From contig NZ_JBODJB010000001.1 in assembly GCF_050611725.1 (NCBI RefSeq), forward strand, positions 1,302,001 to 1,366,000: DNA of 64,000 nt, given 5' to 3'. Positions 1-7,971 of the stretch are shown here, piece after piece (within the stretch, counting starts at the first letter, position 1; each line of letters opens with the position of its first letter). This DNA is from Ferruginibacter sp050611725. GTDB taxonomy: Bacteria; Bacteroidota; Bacteroidia; Chitinophagales; Chitinophagaceae. The translations under genes and the position numbers were made by a program. A model generated the notes under the pieces. That model was given only the letters and a program-made list of their open reading frames with translations, did not search any database and was not told the origin of the DNA.

Positions 1-88
1 CTCTTTTCTTTGCTGCCTCCGCATATGGAACCAGTTTCCTGATAGGGGACGACGGCATCTTTTTTCCACGGTGGCTGATTGATAACAT
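1..88 (-). CDS. PLP-dependent aminotransferase, N-terminal fragment (cut by window edge)
   Basis: Reading leftward from an ATG at 88 gives about 29 residues with no stop before the edge. They include MPSSPIRKLVPYAEAAKK, which resembles the N terminus of class I/II pyridoxal-phosphate aminotransferases of the aspartate aminotransferase type in Bacteroidota, where a similar stretch precedes the first substrate-binding segment. The catalytic lysine and cofactor-binding parts lie outside the window, so substrate cannot be judged. It points the same way as the next three genes, but only 29 bases separate it from the VF530-like gene, so it could be the last member of that transcription unit. The assignment rests on a short N-terminal match only. 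Confidence 0.6.
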   Translation of the reverse strand, partial: MLSISHRGKKMPSSPIRKLVPYAEAAKKR

Positions 89-117
89 GCCGCAAAGATA
101 AGGCGATAAAATAATTT

Positions 118-342
118 TTATGGAGAGAAGGTATCAATAAATAAGGTTTCTACTTTTTTACGGGCCCATGGGGTTTTTCGTAAAAATTTAAGGCTCGACT
201 GAATACTTGGATTATCGTTAAAACAATTGATTCGGATGATCGTTCCAAGCTCTTTCCAGCCATAGTGTTCAACCAGTTGGGTTACGATTGTTTCTAAGGT
301 TTTGCCGTGAAGCGGATCTTTAGATATTTGCGGTTGGCTCAT
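118..342 (-). CDS. VF530-type small DNA-binding protein (DUF2132)
   Basis: A 74-residue protein that looks like a complete member of the VF530/DUF2132 family, named after a Vibrio fischeri protein of known structure. The hallmarks are an N-terminal DPLHGKTLETIVTQLVEHYGW, split here as DPLHGKTLE and LVEHYGW, followed by an INCFNDNPSIQSSLKFLRKT segment and PWAR. Family members are proposed to bind DNA through a compact helical fold, but no precise role is established. Its start codon lies two bases beyond the stop of the upstream gene at 345-1223, so it is probably translated from the same message as two exported proteins. That association has no obvious functional logic. Confidence 0.85.
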   Translation of the reverse strand: MSQPQISKDPLHGKTLETIVTQLVEHYGWKELGTIIRINCFNDNPSIQSSLKFLRKTPWARKKVETLFIDTFSP

Positions 343-344
343 AT

Positions 345-1223
345 TTAATTTCTTTCTACATCAATATCTCCCAGAAGATATTTGCCATTGATCTTCAGGA
401 AAGCAAAACTTATTTTTTTTCCATCGGGGCATTTGTAAGCATATATATACCAAACGCCTTCACTTTCTTTTTCCAGATGAAAAGAGTCAAAAACTTTATC
501 AGCACAGCCCTCTAAAATCAAGTGTATTTTACCCATTGTAGCTCCGGCCTGTAATGAATCATATTGGTTGGAAGGGTCGCTTGCTGTTTTCCAGTTCTTA
601 GCCGGATCATCATCACGGTGCACCGTTCTCGGTGTAAAAGCAGCAACGTTAAAATCTTTTACATATCCAAAAAGTGTGTTCAACTCTTCCTGAATGGTAG
701 TTTGAATCGAGGGGTCGTTTTTGTCTTGAGCATATTGCAGATCGGTTGCAATACGAAAACTATCTTTCGCAGTGAATGCAGAAAGCGGATTGGGAAAATC
801 GAGCAAATAAGATTTTTTATTGTAAGGGAAATAAATGAGTCCGATCATTCCGAAACGATCGGCATGTTTGAACATGATATTTAAACCATGCATATTAGAT
901 TCTTTGAGAATGACCTCAGAAGTAACATTCAGTATTTTAATTTTTGAAAGATCGATCTTTTCTGATTTAGCATTTGCAAGATATTTAGGCCAGTTAGTTT
1001 TTAGTTTGCTTGTATAACCGGTAAAATCTTTGGCTAGTTTTGCTTTGTCGGCTTTGCCTGCATAGAAAGCTTTGTTCATTATATCTGCTGTAGCGATATA
1101 TGAAGATAAAGAGCTGTAATTGTTTTTTACCAATGATTGAATAAAGGCATCAGCCAATTTTTTTTCATCCTGTGCAGAAGCAGAAAGGCAACAAAGTAAA
1201 AATATTGATGTAATTAATTTCAT
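345..1223 (-). CDS. Exported protein of unknown function (292 aa)
   Basis: I do not recognise this protein. It begins with a clear Sec signal peptide (MKLITSIFLLCCLSASAQ, probable cleavage after SAQ near residue 18). There is no lipobox cysteine at the expected place, so it should be periplasmic or outer-membrane associated rather than a lipoprotein. The mature part is a mixed charged and hydrophobic sequence with no repeat or catalytic motif I can name. The C-terminal stretch (GVWYIYAYKCPDGKKISFAFLK, residues about 257-278) looks like a beta-strand domain of the kind seen in small Bacteroidota lipocalin- or NTF2-like exported proteins, which is a guess from texture only. It sits one base after the gene at 1225-2136 and two bases before the VF530-like gene. 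Confidence 0.7.
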   Translation of the reverse strand: MKLITSIFLLCCLSASAQDEKKLADAFIQSLVKNNYSSLSSYIATADIMNKAFYAGKADKAKLAKDFTGYTSKLKTNWPKYLANAKSEKIDLSKIKILNVTSEVILKESNMHGLNIMFKHADRFGMIGLIYFPYNKKSYLLDFPNPLSAFTAKDSFRIATDLQYAQDKNDPSIQTTIQEELNTLFGYVKDFNVAAFTPRTVHRDDDPAKNWKTASDPSNQYDSLQAGATMGKIHLILEGCADKVFDSFHLEKESEGVWYIYAYKCPDGKKISFAFLKINGKYLLGDIDVERN

Positions 1224-1224
1224 A

Positions 1225-2136
1225 TCAGTACATAAAGTTGTTTATAATGTCTAAAACTTTTTTCCCGTCAACGCTTTCCCAACGATATCGAACAGTATAT
1301 TGTCTGTTTTTTTTATCATCCGGATTCAATGGTACTTGCGCCAAAATATTTATTTGTTCTTTGTCTGTAAAAGTTTTTGCTACAAATTGTTTTGAAGGTT
1401 TTATGAATGGCAATTCATTCATTTTTTCATCGTACACCCATGTTTGAAATTTACCATTATTCACTTCCTCTATTGTAATACCAAGCATTTCTGCCGACCT
1501 GAGATTATGGTATAAAGATTTGGGATAATAAGTGCTGTCAATATAGGTTTCAATCTTTTTTAATTCTATACCACCACCGGCCATTGCATTGTAACCCGTT
1601 GTTGAAGAAGAGGTATAAGTAGTTACTGTGGTTTGTAAACTATCGGTAGTTTTGGCAATGATCACCGGGAATTCAAGGCGAAGGTCGTTGTTCCCTTTTG
1701 TGTCAAAAAAAGTGATGTATTGATAGCAGGTGTCGCCAGGTTTTACTTTGTCATTTTCGGTAAATCCAAGAGAGACCTTCAAGCTTTTTAAATAGGCCTC
1801 ATCAAGCCCGATGCCTTTATTTTCTTCAAACAAATTAGCTGCAAAAGCAATGGTATCTTTTTTAGCATCCAGCATCAATACTTTAATGCCCGGAAAATAT
1901 TTCCCCCCAACTTGTTTTAATCCACGAGGTTCTACAAGTCTTATTTCGAAATCATAATTTAGGGGTAAACGGTTGCTCATCCAGGTATCTCCATTAAGTT
2001 TCACTTCTATTGCTTTACCCCAGATGCCGCCTCTGAAATATTTTATACCGGTGAAGGGTAGGATGCCATTAGTTTGTGCAGTTAGACTTGCCGAAAAAAG
2101 AAAAGTAAATATTGAAAGAGAGATATAACGCAGCAT
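1225..2136 (-). CDS. Exported protein of unknown function (303 aa)
   Basis: Unrecognised. A signal peptide is visible (MLRYISLSIFTFLFSASLTAQ, cleavage near residue 21). The mature protein contains alternating beta-like segments and a serine/threonine run (TTVTTYTSSSTTG, about residues 170-182), suggesting a secreted beta-rich protein. It is the first gene of a tight leftward group (one-base gap to the next unknown exported gene, then the VF530-like gene), so the two exported proteins are probably made together. No catalytic motif, cysteine pattern or carbohydrate-binding signature is evident. The upstream 129 bases hold the bidirectional hairpin shared with icd. Confidence 0.7.
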   Translation of the reverse strand: MLRYISLSIFTFLFSASLTAQTNGILPFTGIKYFRGGIWGKAIEVKLNGDTWMSNRLPLNYDFEIRLVEPRGLKQVGGKYFPGIKVLMLDAKKDTIAFAANLFEENKGIGLDEAYLKSLKVSLGFTENDKVKPGDTCYQYITFFDTKGNNDLRLEFPVIIAKTTDSLQTTVTTYTSSSTTGYNAMAGGGIELKKIETYIDSTYYPKSLYHNLRSAEMLGITIEEVNNGKFQTWVYDEKMNELPFIKPSKQFVAKTFTDKEQINILAQVPLNPDDKKNRQYTVRYRWESVDGKKVLDIINNFMY

Positions 2137-2218
2137 AGCCGATAATTTACTTAAAAGTAATACTTAAAATGATTTTTTATGCTACCCGTTTCAGGGTATT
2201 TTAAAAATAGATAAAATA

Positions 2219-2247
2219 AAAAAGGCAACATTTCTGTTGCCTTTTTT
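2219..2247. terminator. Intrinsic terminator of icd
   Basis: An inverted repeat AAAGGCAACA / TGTTGCCTTT with a TTTC-type loop, flanked by A and T tracts, lies just beyond the leftward stop of icd. It is close to symmetrical. Confidence 0.8.
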
Positions 2248-2265
2248 ATTAAGATGTTCAGAATC

Positions 2266-3498
2266 TTACAATCCCATTTTCGCTTTCAAGTTAGCGTCAA
2301 TAGCATCTAAGAATTCTTCAGTGTATAAATAATGTTCGCCGTGGTTTACTTTATTGCCATGGATACAAACTGCAAGATCTTTTGTCATTTTACCGCTTTC
2401 AACTGTTTCAATACACACAGCCTCTAATGCGTTACAAAAATCGATGAGTGGTTGATTGCTATCTAATTTGCCACGGAAAGCCAAACCTCTTGTCCATGCA
2501 AAGATTGATGCAATTGGATTAGTAGAAGTTGGTTTACCTGCCTGGTGTTCTCTGTAGTGACGGGTAACGGTACCGTGAGCTGCTTCTGCTTCCATCGTTT
2601 TTCCATCAGGAGTAACCAATACAGAGGTCATTAAACCTAATGAACCGAAACCCTGTGCAACTGTATCACTTTGCACATCGCCATCATAGTTCTTACAAGC
2701 CCAAACAAAATTACCATTCCATTTTAATGCAGAGGCAACCATGTCATCGATCAAACGATGTTCATAAACGATACCTGCGGCAGTAAAGCTTGCTTTGAAT
2801 TCATTTTGATAAACTTCTTCAAAAATATCTTTGAAACGTCCATCATATTTTTTTAAGATGGTATTTTTTGTAGATAAATACAAAGGCCATTTTTTGCTCA
2901 AAGCCATATTGAAACAACTTCTTGCAAAACCATAGATACTCTCATCTGTATTGTACATGCACATTGCAACGCCATCTCCTTTGTAATTGTACACTTCAAA
3001 AGTTTGAGCTTCTCCGCCGCCTTCAGGAGTAAAGGTCATGGTTAATTTACCTTTTCCTTTTATAACGGTGTCGGTTGCCCGATATTGATCACCAAATGCA
3101 TGACGACCAACAATGATCGGTGCAGTCCAGTTAGTAACCAAACGTGGTACATTTTGCATTACAATTGGTTCACGGAAAACAGTACCATCCAAAATATTAC
3201 GGATAGTTCCGTTTGGTGATTTCCACATTTGTTTCAAATTGAATTCTTTTACACGTGCTTCATCAGGAGTAATAGTGGCACATTTGATACCCACGCCACA
3301 TGCTTTGATCGCATTCGCAGAATCAATAGTAACCTGATCGTTTGTAGCATCTCTGTGCTCCATTCCAAGATCAAAATATTGAATAGGAACTTCCAAATAA
3401 GGAAGTATTAATTTGTCTTTAATAAATTTCCAGATAATTCTGGTCATTTCATCACCATCAAGTTCTACAACGGGGTTGGTTACTTTAATTTTTGCCAT
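2266..3498 (-). CDS. icd: NADP-dependent isocitrate dehydrogenase (eukaryotic/IDH1-like type)
   Basis: Oxidatively decarboxylates isocitrate to 2-oxoglutarate and makes NADPH in the TCA cycle. The frame is open to 3546, but the ATG at 3498 gives the usual start MAKIKVTNPVVELDGDEMTR and a 410-residue protein, so I chose it. Substrate-binding residues fall at the same numbers as in human IDH1: Ser94, Asn96 and Arg100 in SPNGTIRN, Arg109, Arg132 in GRHAFGDQYR and Tyr139. This places it in the homodimeric subfamily II, not the E. coli-type subfamily I. It stands alone, with its own terminator and a candidate promoter box TACCTTCGC (minus strand, 3532-3540). Together with the transhydrogenase genes it is a main NADPH-balance function in the window. 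Confidence 0.97.
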   Translation of the reverse strand: MAKIKVTNPVVELDGDEMTRIIWKFIKDKLILPYLEVPIQYFDLGMEHRDATNDQVTIDSANAIKACGVGIKCATITPDEARVKEFNLKQMWKSPNGTIRNILDGTVFREPIVMQNVPRLVTNWTAPIIVGRHAFGDQYRATDTVIKGKGKLTMTFTPEGGGEAQTFEVYNYKGDGVAMCMYNTDESIYGFARSCFNMALSKKWPLYLSTKNTILKKYDGRFKDIFEEVYQNEFKASFTAAGIVYEHRLIDDMVASALKWNGNFVWACKNYDGDVQSDTVAQGFGSLGLMTSVLVTPDGKTMEAEAAHGTVTRHYREHQAGKPTSTNPIASIFAWTRGLAFRGKLDSNQPLIDFCNALEAVCIETVESGKMTKDLAVCIHGNKVNHGEHYLYTEEFLDAIDANLKAKMGL

Positions 3499-3531
3499 GG
3501 AAAATATTGATTTGTAATTAAGAATTGGACT

Positions 3532-3540
3532 GCGAAGGTA
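3532..3540 (-). promoter_or_regulatory. Candidate -7 promoter box for icd
   Basis: On the minus strand TACCTTCGC lies 34 bases upstream of the chosen icd ATG. It resembles the Bacteroidota -7 element TAnnTTTG, with TTCG in place of TTTG. The same TTCG variant precedes pntAA and gapA. No convincing -33 TTTG is visible. Confidence 0.45.
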
Positions 3541-3660
3541 TTGCATTTAGTGGAAAAATAATTCCTCTTATGCTTAAAGCAAGTCAAATTACTATGCAAA
3601 CGATACCTTAAGCCAAAAAACCAGTCCAAAACATATATCTATCATTATTTAATATGAATA

Positions 3661-4116
3661 TTATACAATGGGCAACGCACAATTCACCCATTCGCCATCA
3701 AAACTCACATCACCCAATTTCTTATAAAAGTTTATGGCAGGTTCGTTCCAATCTAACACCTGCCAGGCAATACCGCTGTATTTTTTCTCTTTTGCAACCT
3801 TTATCAATTCATCAAAAAGCAACCTACCAATTCCTTGTCCTCTCATATCTTCAGTAACCAAAAGGTCTTCCAAAAACATTCGCTGCCCCTTCCATGTGCT
3901 GAAACGAACATACCATAATGCAAAACCTTTCACCATGCCATCTACATCAGCCACCAATGCCCACCAAACGGGATTTGCTCCAAATCCACTTTCTACAAAA
4001 TGATCGAATTCAATCGTTACTTCATTTGGCGCTTTTTCATAAATAGCTAATTCATGTACCAACTGCATCATGGCAGCACAATCTTCCTTAACCGCTTGTC
4101 TTATAATTATATTCAT
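3661..4116 (-). CDS. GNAT N-acetyltransferase, diamine/spermidine acetyltransferase-like
   Basis: A 151-residue single-domain GNAT protein. It has the N-terminal IRQAVKEDCAAMMQLVHELA segment, a central FLEDLLVTEDMRGQGIG motif A (R-G-Q-G-I-G, acetyl-CoA pyrophosphate binding, about residues 83-98) and a C-terminal WNEPAINFYKKLG motif B (about residues 123-135). The early YEK-P-NEVT segment and FLEDLLV resemble the SAT1-like diamine/spermidine acetyltransferases, so a small polyamine or amino-acid-like amine is the likeliest acceptor. Substrate choice cannot be proven by eye. It is transcribed leftward, away from thyA, and stands alone. Confidence 0.88.
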   Translation of the reverse strand: MNIIIRQAVKEDCAAMMQLVHELAIYEKAPNEVTIEFDHFVESGFGANPVWWALVADVDGMVKGFALWYVRFSTWKGQRMFLEDLLVTEDMRGQGIGRLLFDELIKVAKEKKYSGIAWQVLDWNEPAINFYKKLGDVSFDGEWVNCALPIV

Positions 4117-4152
4117 TTCTCAAAGTTGCAATAAAGCCTTCAATCCTGATAA

Positions 4153-4227
4153 TTTTTCATTTTTATCTTTTCACTTTTCATTTTATTTATCTTAATAACT
4201 TTTCACTTTTCACTTTTCACTTTTCAC
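4153..4227. repeat. Two arrays of four 7-bp units upstream of thyA
   Basis: Bases 4153-4180 read as four imperfect heptamers (TTTTTCA, TTTTTAT, CTTTTCA, CTTTTCA). Bases 4200-4227 are four perfect heptamers TTTTCAC. Each block is 28 bp. The second block ends directly before TTATTTTG (4228-4235), a near match to the -7 promoter element of thyA, so the repeat occupies the region where the spacer and -33 element would lie. Confidence 0.85.
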
Positions 4228-4240
4228 TTATTTTGCAGAT

Positions 4241-5035
4241 ATGCAGCAATACTTACATCTTTTAAAACATATTATAGAAACCGGCACAGATAAAAACGAC
4301 CGTACCGGAACCGGTACCCGTAGTGTATTCGGTTATCAAATGCGTTTCAATTTAGAAGAAGGGTTCCCGTTAGTGACAACAAAAAAATGTCATTTAAAAA
4401 GTATCATATACGAATTGCTTTGGTTCTTGCAAGGTGATACCAATATTGGTTATTTAAAAGAAAACAATGTAAAGATCTGGGACGAGTGGGCAGATGAGAA
4501 TGGAAATCTTGGTCCGGTGTACGGCAAGCAATGGCGTAGTTGGGAAGGCAAAGATGGAAAAGTAGTTGATCAAATTGTTGAATTGATCCGCACAATAAAA
4601 ACAAATCCGGATAGCAGAAGAATGATTGTTAGTGCATGGAATGTTGCCGATCTTCCTGAAATGAAATTAATGCCTTGTCATTGTTTGTTTCAATTTTATG
4701 TAGCCAATGGAAAATTGAGCTGCCAATTATATCAACGCAGTGCAGATGTATTTTTAGGCGTGCCTTTCAATATTGCATCGTATGCATTACTTACAATGAT
4801 GATTGCACAAGTTTGCAATCTGGGTGTTGGTGAATTTGTCTGGACTGGTGGCGACACACATTTATATAGCAATCACTTCGAACAAGCTGCATTGCAATTA
4901 ACCCGTATGCCATTTCCATTGCCAACGATGAAGATCAATCCGGAGGTAAAAGATATTTTTGATTTTAAGTTTGAGGATTTTGAGTTATTGAATTATCAAT
5001 CACATCCTGCCATCAAAGCACCTGTTGCTGTTTAA
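4241..5035 (+). CDS. thyA: Thymidylate synthase
   Basis: Makes dTMP from dUMP using methylene-tetrahydrofolate, releasing dihydrofolate. The 264-residue length equals E. coli ThyA, and numbering coincides: Arg21 in the N-terminal phosphate-binding DRTGTGT segment and the nucleophile Cys146 in MPCHCLFQFYV. RSADVFLGVPFNIASYALL (dUMP/folate pocket, about 166-184) is intact and the C terminus ends APVAV, close to the conserved APVAI. It is followed 10 bases later by folA, the standard pairing that recycles the dihydrofolate produced. The leader contains the heptamer arrays and TTATTTTG box described separately. Confidence 0.98.
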   Translation: MQQYLHLLKHIIETGTDKNDRTGTGTRSVFGYQMRFNLEEGFPLVTTKKCHLKSIIYELLWFLQGDTNIGYLKENNVKIWDEWADENGNLGPVYGKQWRSWEGKDGKVVDQIVELIRTIKTNPDSRRMIVSAWNVADLPEMKLMPCHCLFQFYVANGKLSCQLYQRSADVFLGVPFNIASYALLTMMIAQVCNLGVGEFVWTGGDTHLYSNHFEQAALQLTRMPFPLPTMKINPEVKDIFDFKFEDFELLNYQSHPAIKAPVAV

Positions 5036-5045
5036 ATATATAAAT

Positions 5046-5537
5046 ATGACAATCAGTTTCGTAGTCGCTGCATCAGAAAATAATGCGATTGGTAAAGACA
5101 ATCAATTGCTATGGCATCTCCCAAACGATATGCGTTTTTTTAAAAATACCACATGGGGTTCTGTAGTTATAATGGGACGAAAATCTTTTGAAAGCATGGG
5201 CAAAGCTTTGAAAGGAAGGATCAATATTGTAATAACAAGACAACAAGATTGGAAAGCAGAAGATGTAGTAGTAGCAAGTGATCTGCAAGATGCATTGAAA
5301 AAAGCTGAAGCCGCCAATTGTAAAGAAATATTCATTATCGGTGGGGGTGAAATATATAGACAGTCATTAGATATTGCCGATAAAATTTATCTAACTAGAG
5401 TACATACTACTATTGAAGGCGATACTTTCTTTCCGGAATTAGATAAATCAAAGTGGGAATTAATATCCAACGAAGATTTTAAAAAAGACGAAAAACATCT
5501 GTATGATTATTCTTTCCAAATCTTAGAGCGCAAATAA
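5046..5537 (+). CDS. folA: Dihydrofolate reductase
   Basis: Reduces dihydrofolate to tetrahydrofolate with NADPH. The frame is open from 5025, but the ATG at 5046 gives the canonical MTISFVVAASENNAIGKDN start and 163 residues, and leaves a 10-base gap after thyA rather than an overlap. Visible motifs are GKDNQLLWHLPNDMRFF with catalytic Asp28 (E. coli Asp27), VIMGRKSFESMG (NADPH binding, about 41-52) and IIGGGEIYRQ (about 98-106). It is almost certainly co-transcribed with thyA. Confidence 0.97.
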   Translation: MTISFVVAASENNAIGKDNQLLWHLPNDMRFFKNTTWGSVVIMGRKSFESMGKALKGRINIVITRQQDWKAEDVVVASDLQDALKKAEAANCKEIFIIGGGEIYRQSLDIADKIYLTRVHTTIEGDTFFPELDKSKWELISNEDFKKDEKHLYDYSFQILERK

Positions 5538-5565
5538 TTTTTAATTTTTAATTTTTAATTTTTAA
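5538..5565. repeat. Four tandem TTTTTAA heptamers
   Basis: The 28 bases between the folA stop and the TTG start of the methyltransferase gene are exactly four copies of TTTTTAA. Each copy carries a TAA, and the last one is the in-frame stop immediately before the TTG. The whole intergenic region is this array. It has the same unit size and copy number as the arrays before thyA and pepT. Confidence 0.9.
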
Positions 5566-6363
5566 TTGTTCACTCCTTTTCAATTAGCAAAAAAATATCT
5601 GCATTACAGGTTAACCGCTTCTAATGGCAAAGGCCATGGGGTGCATTCACCTTTCGTATTCGACTTTATCAAAAATGTTTTAAGAGATAAAAAACAATAT
5701 GGTTGTTATAGTAGGATAGAACCCGTTAGAAAAGAATTGTTATCCAACAATAAAACAATTGAAGTAGAAGATTTCGGTGCAGGTTCATCTGTGATCAAAT
5801 CTAACCAAAGAGTAGTAAAGGATATTGCAGCTTCATCGCTAAAACCAAAGAAGTATGCACAACTCCTGTTCAGGATGGTACAATATTATCAACCTAAAAC
5901 AATTGTAGAATTAGGCACATCCTTAGGGGTAACCACATCTTACTTAGCCTCAGGAAATGTAAATGGCAAAGTTTACACTTGTGAAGGAGCAAAAGAAATA
6001 GCAACTATAGCTAAGCAAAATTTCGCTACATTAAATATTAAGAATATTGATGTTATAGAGGGAGATTTTACCAAAACGCTGCCAACGCTTTTTACTCAGC
6101 TACAAGATGTTGATTTTGCATTTATAGACGGTAATCATAGAAAGGAACCAACAATTGAATATTTTAAACAGCTGCTAAGTCACTCAACTCCCTCAGTATT
6201 AATGGTTTTCGATGATATTCATTGGAGTAAAGAAATGGAGGGAGCCTGGGCTGAAATTCAACAACATCCACAAGTGACACTAACGATCGACCTGTTTTTC
6301 ATTGGCATCGTTTGCATAAATACCGACTTCAAGGTAAAGCAACACTTTAGCATCATCTATTGA
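5566..6363 (+). CDS. Class I SAM-dependent methyltransferase (O-methyltransferase-like)
   Basis: A 265-residue Rossmann-fold methyltransferase. Motif I is IVELGTSLGVTTSYLA (about residues 114-129) with the acidic residue at the start, motif II is KVYTCEG, and VDFAFIDGNHRKEPTIEYF (about 185-203) resembles motif IV of the class-24-type O-methyltransferases. Substrate is unknown. The start is a TTG: an in-frame TAA lies directly upstream, the next Met is near residue 104, and the first residues FTPFQLAKKYLHYRLTAS look like a natural N terminus. It follows folA after a 28-bp heptamer array and may share its message. Confidence 0.85.
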   Translation: MFTPFQLAKKYLHYRLTASNGKGHGVHSPFVFDFIKNVLRDKKQYGCYSRIEPVRKELLSNNKTIEVEDFGAGSSVIKSNQRVVKDIAASSLKPKKYAQLLFRMVQYYQPKTIVELGTSLGVTTSYLASGNVNGKVYTCEGAKEIATIAKQNFATLNIKNIDVIEGDFTKTLPTLFTQLQDVDFAFIDGNHRKEPTIEYFKQLLSHSTPSVLMVFDDIHWSKEMEGAWAEIQQHPQVTLTIDLFFIGIVCINTDFKVKQHFSIIY

Positions 6364-6371
6364 TTTTTTAT

Positions 6372-6380
6372 TACCTTCGC
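6372..6380 (+). promoter_or_regulatory. Candidate -7 promoter box for pntAA
   Basis: TACCTTCGC is 18 bases before the pntAA ATG and only a few bases after the methyltransferase stop. It is the TTCG variant of TAnnTTTG also seen before icd and gapA. Confidence 0.45.
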
Positions 6381-6397
6381 CGCAATTTATAAAGCTT

Positions 6398-7513
6398 ATG
6401 ATAGTAGGTGTATTAAAAGACTCATCTCCCGAAACAAGGGTATCAATCTTGCCCGAACATTTAGCCACTTTTAAAAAATGGAAAGTCGATGTAACTGTGG
6501 AATCAGGTGCAGGTGCCTTAGCATTTGCCGCTGACGAAAAATATATAGAAGCAGGTGGATCCATTAAAAGCAGGGCTGAAGTTTTGCAAGGCTCAGACAT
6601 CGTTTTATCGATTAACGCTTTGTCTGCCGATGATATTTCTAAATTGAAACCGGGTGCAGTACTATTGGGTGCGTATCAACCGCTTTTTAACGGTTCTTTA
6701 ATGAACGAATGGGCTGGTAAAAACGTAACTACTTTTAGTTTAGATATGATACCACGTACTACCCGTGCACAAAGCATGGACGTACTGAGTAGCCAGGCAA
6801 ATATTGCCGGTTACAAAGCGGTATTATTGGCTGCAACTTTATATCCGAAGTATTTCCCAATGTTCATGACTGCTGCAGGTAGTATCAAACCGGCCAAAGT
6901 GTTGATCTTAGGAGCAGGTGTTGCAGGTTTACAGGCCATCGCAACGGCAAAAAGATTGGGAGCGGTGATAGAAGTATTCGATACCCGTCCGGCAGTAAAA
7001 GAAGAAGTAATGAGCTTGGGTGCAAAATTCGTTGAAGTAGAAGGTGCGGCCGATGCAAGTAAAGCAGGTGGTTACGCAGTTGAACAAACAGAAGAATTCA
7101 TGCAACGTCAGAAAGCAAAAATTGCTGAAAGTGTTGCTAAAGCTGATATAGTAATTTGTACTGCACAAATTCAAGGTAGAAAAGCGCCGATCCTTGTTAC
7201 TAAAGAAATGATAGAAGCTATGCAGAATGGTTCTGTGATCATAGATCTGGCATCATCTACCGGTGGTAATGCTGAGCTAACGCAGGATGGAAAAACTATT
7301 CAGCATAATGGTGTTACCATTGTTGGTAATTCTGCTTTAGCAGGTACCATGAGCAGTGATGCAAGTAAATTATATGGTAAAAATATTTTGAACTTTTTAG
7401 CATTGATCATCGATAAAGAAGGACAAGTGAATTTAAACTTTGAAGATGATCTTGTGAAAGGATCTTGTATTACTCACGGAGGTGCAATTGTTCACGAAAG
7501 AGTAAAAGCATAA
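6398..7513 (+). CDS. pntAA: NAD(P) transhydrogenase alpha subunit, part 1 (NAD(H)-binding)
   Basis: The cytoplasmic NAD(H)-binding domain I of proton-translocating transhydrogenase, which uses the proton gradient to reduce NADP+ with NADH. Of its 371 residues, IPRTTRAQSMDVLSSQANIAGYKAV (about 118-142) contains the RAQ nucleotide loop. GAGVAGLQA (172-180) is the dinucleotide-binding glycine motif, followed by the acidic residue in VFDTRP. Membrane helices found at the C terminus of E. coli PntA are absent and are encoded by the next gene, giving the split three-subunit arrangement. Order pntAA-pntAB-pntB is conserved. The ATG at 6398 is the only sensible start. Confidence 0.96.
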   Translation: MIVGVLKDSSPETRVSILPEHLATFKKWKVDVTVESGAGALAFAADEKYIEAGGSIKSRAEVLQGSDIVLSINALSADDISKLKPGAVLLGAYQPLFNGSLMNEWAGKNVTTFSLDMIPRTTRAQSMDVLSSQANIAGYKAVLLAATLYPKYFPMFMTAAGSIKPAKVLILGAGVAGLQAIATAKRLGAVIEVFDTRPAVKEEVMSLGAKFVEVEGAADASKAGGYAVEQTEEFMQRQKAKIAESVAKADIVICTAQIQGRKAPILVTKEMIEAMQNGSVIIDLASSTGGNAELTQDGKTIQHNGVTIVGNSALAGTMSSDASKLYGKNILNFLALIIDKEGQVNLNFEDDLVKGSCITHGGAIVHERVKA

Positions 7514-7552
7514 TAACCTATTAAACGTCTTAAACTTATTAAACTTTTTCAA

Positions 7553-7861
7553 ATGAATAATATTCTTAGTTGGATTTCAGAAAATCAACAGATCATCTAC
7601 ATCGTAGTACTAATGATCTTTGTTGGTATTGAAGTAATTGGTCGTGTACCTAGCGTATTGCACACACCTTTAATGAGTGGTGCCAATGCAATTCATGGTG
7701 TTGTTATCATCGGAGCAATCATCGTAATGGGTGGAGCAGCGAAAGATAATTACCTGGCATTGATCTTAGGATTTTTGGCTGTGATACTCGGCACATTGAA
7801 TGTTGTAGGTGGTTTTGTTGTAACCGACAGAATGCTGGAGATGTTTAAAAAGAAAAAATAG
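7553..7861 (+). CDS. pntAB: NAD(P) transhydrogenase alpha subunit, part 2 (membrane)
   Basis: A 102-residue membrane protein with three hydrophobic helices (about residues 12-33, 44-61 and 66-90). It contains GRVPSVLHTPLMSGANAIHGVV, split here as VPSVLHTPLMSG and NAIHGVV, the hallmark of the C-terminal membrane part of PntA. With PntB it forms the proton-conducting domain II. It lies 39 bases after pntAA. A pair of palindromic repeats fills the 110 bases before pntB. Confidence 0.95.
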   Translation: MNNILSWISENQQIIYIVVLMIFVGIEVIGRVPSVLHTPLMSGANAIHGVVIIGAIIVMGGAAKDNYLALILGFLAVILGTLNVVGGFVVTDRMLEMFKKKK

Positions 7862-7862
7862 G

Positions 7863-7959
7863 CGCCCCCATCCCCTAAAGGGGAGCATAGAAAGGGCTCA
7901 ATAAAACAGAAGAAATTTAAATCTTAAAAACTCCAAATCCCCCTTTAGGGGATAGGGGC
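7863..7959. repeat. Inverted pair of CCCCTAAAGGGG palindromes between pntAB and pntB
   Basis: The left arm (7863-7885) contains CCCCATCCCCTAAAGGGGAG. The right arm (7938-7959) contains CCCCTTTAGGGGATAGGGGC on the same strand, an almost exact reverse complement. Each arm also has its own small palindrome (CCCCTAAAGGGG, or CCCCTTTAGGGG). GC-rich arms in an AT-rich operon suggest a REP-like element. It sits inside a transcription unit, so it will be transcribed and can fold. Confidence 0.8.
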
Positions 7960-7971
7960 AAAAAATAAAAC

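Noticed and set aside
4200..4227. Heptamer array considered as a CRISPR or as a spacer-repeat structure
   Set aside because: The units are 7 bp with no spacers and no cas genes lie nearby; it is a simple tandem repeat.
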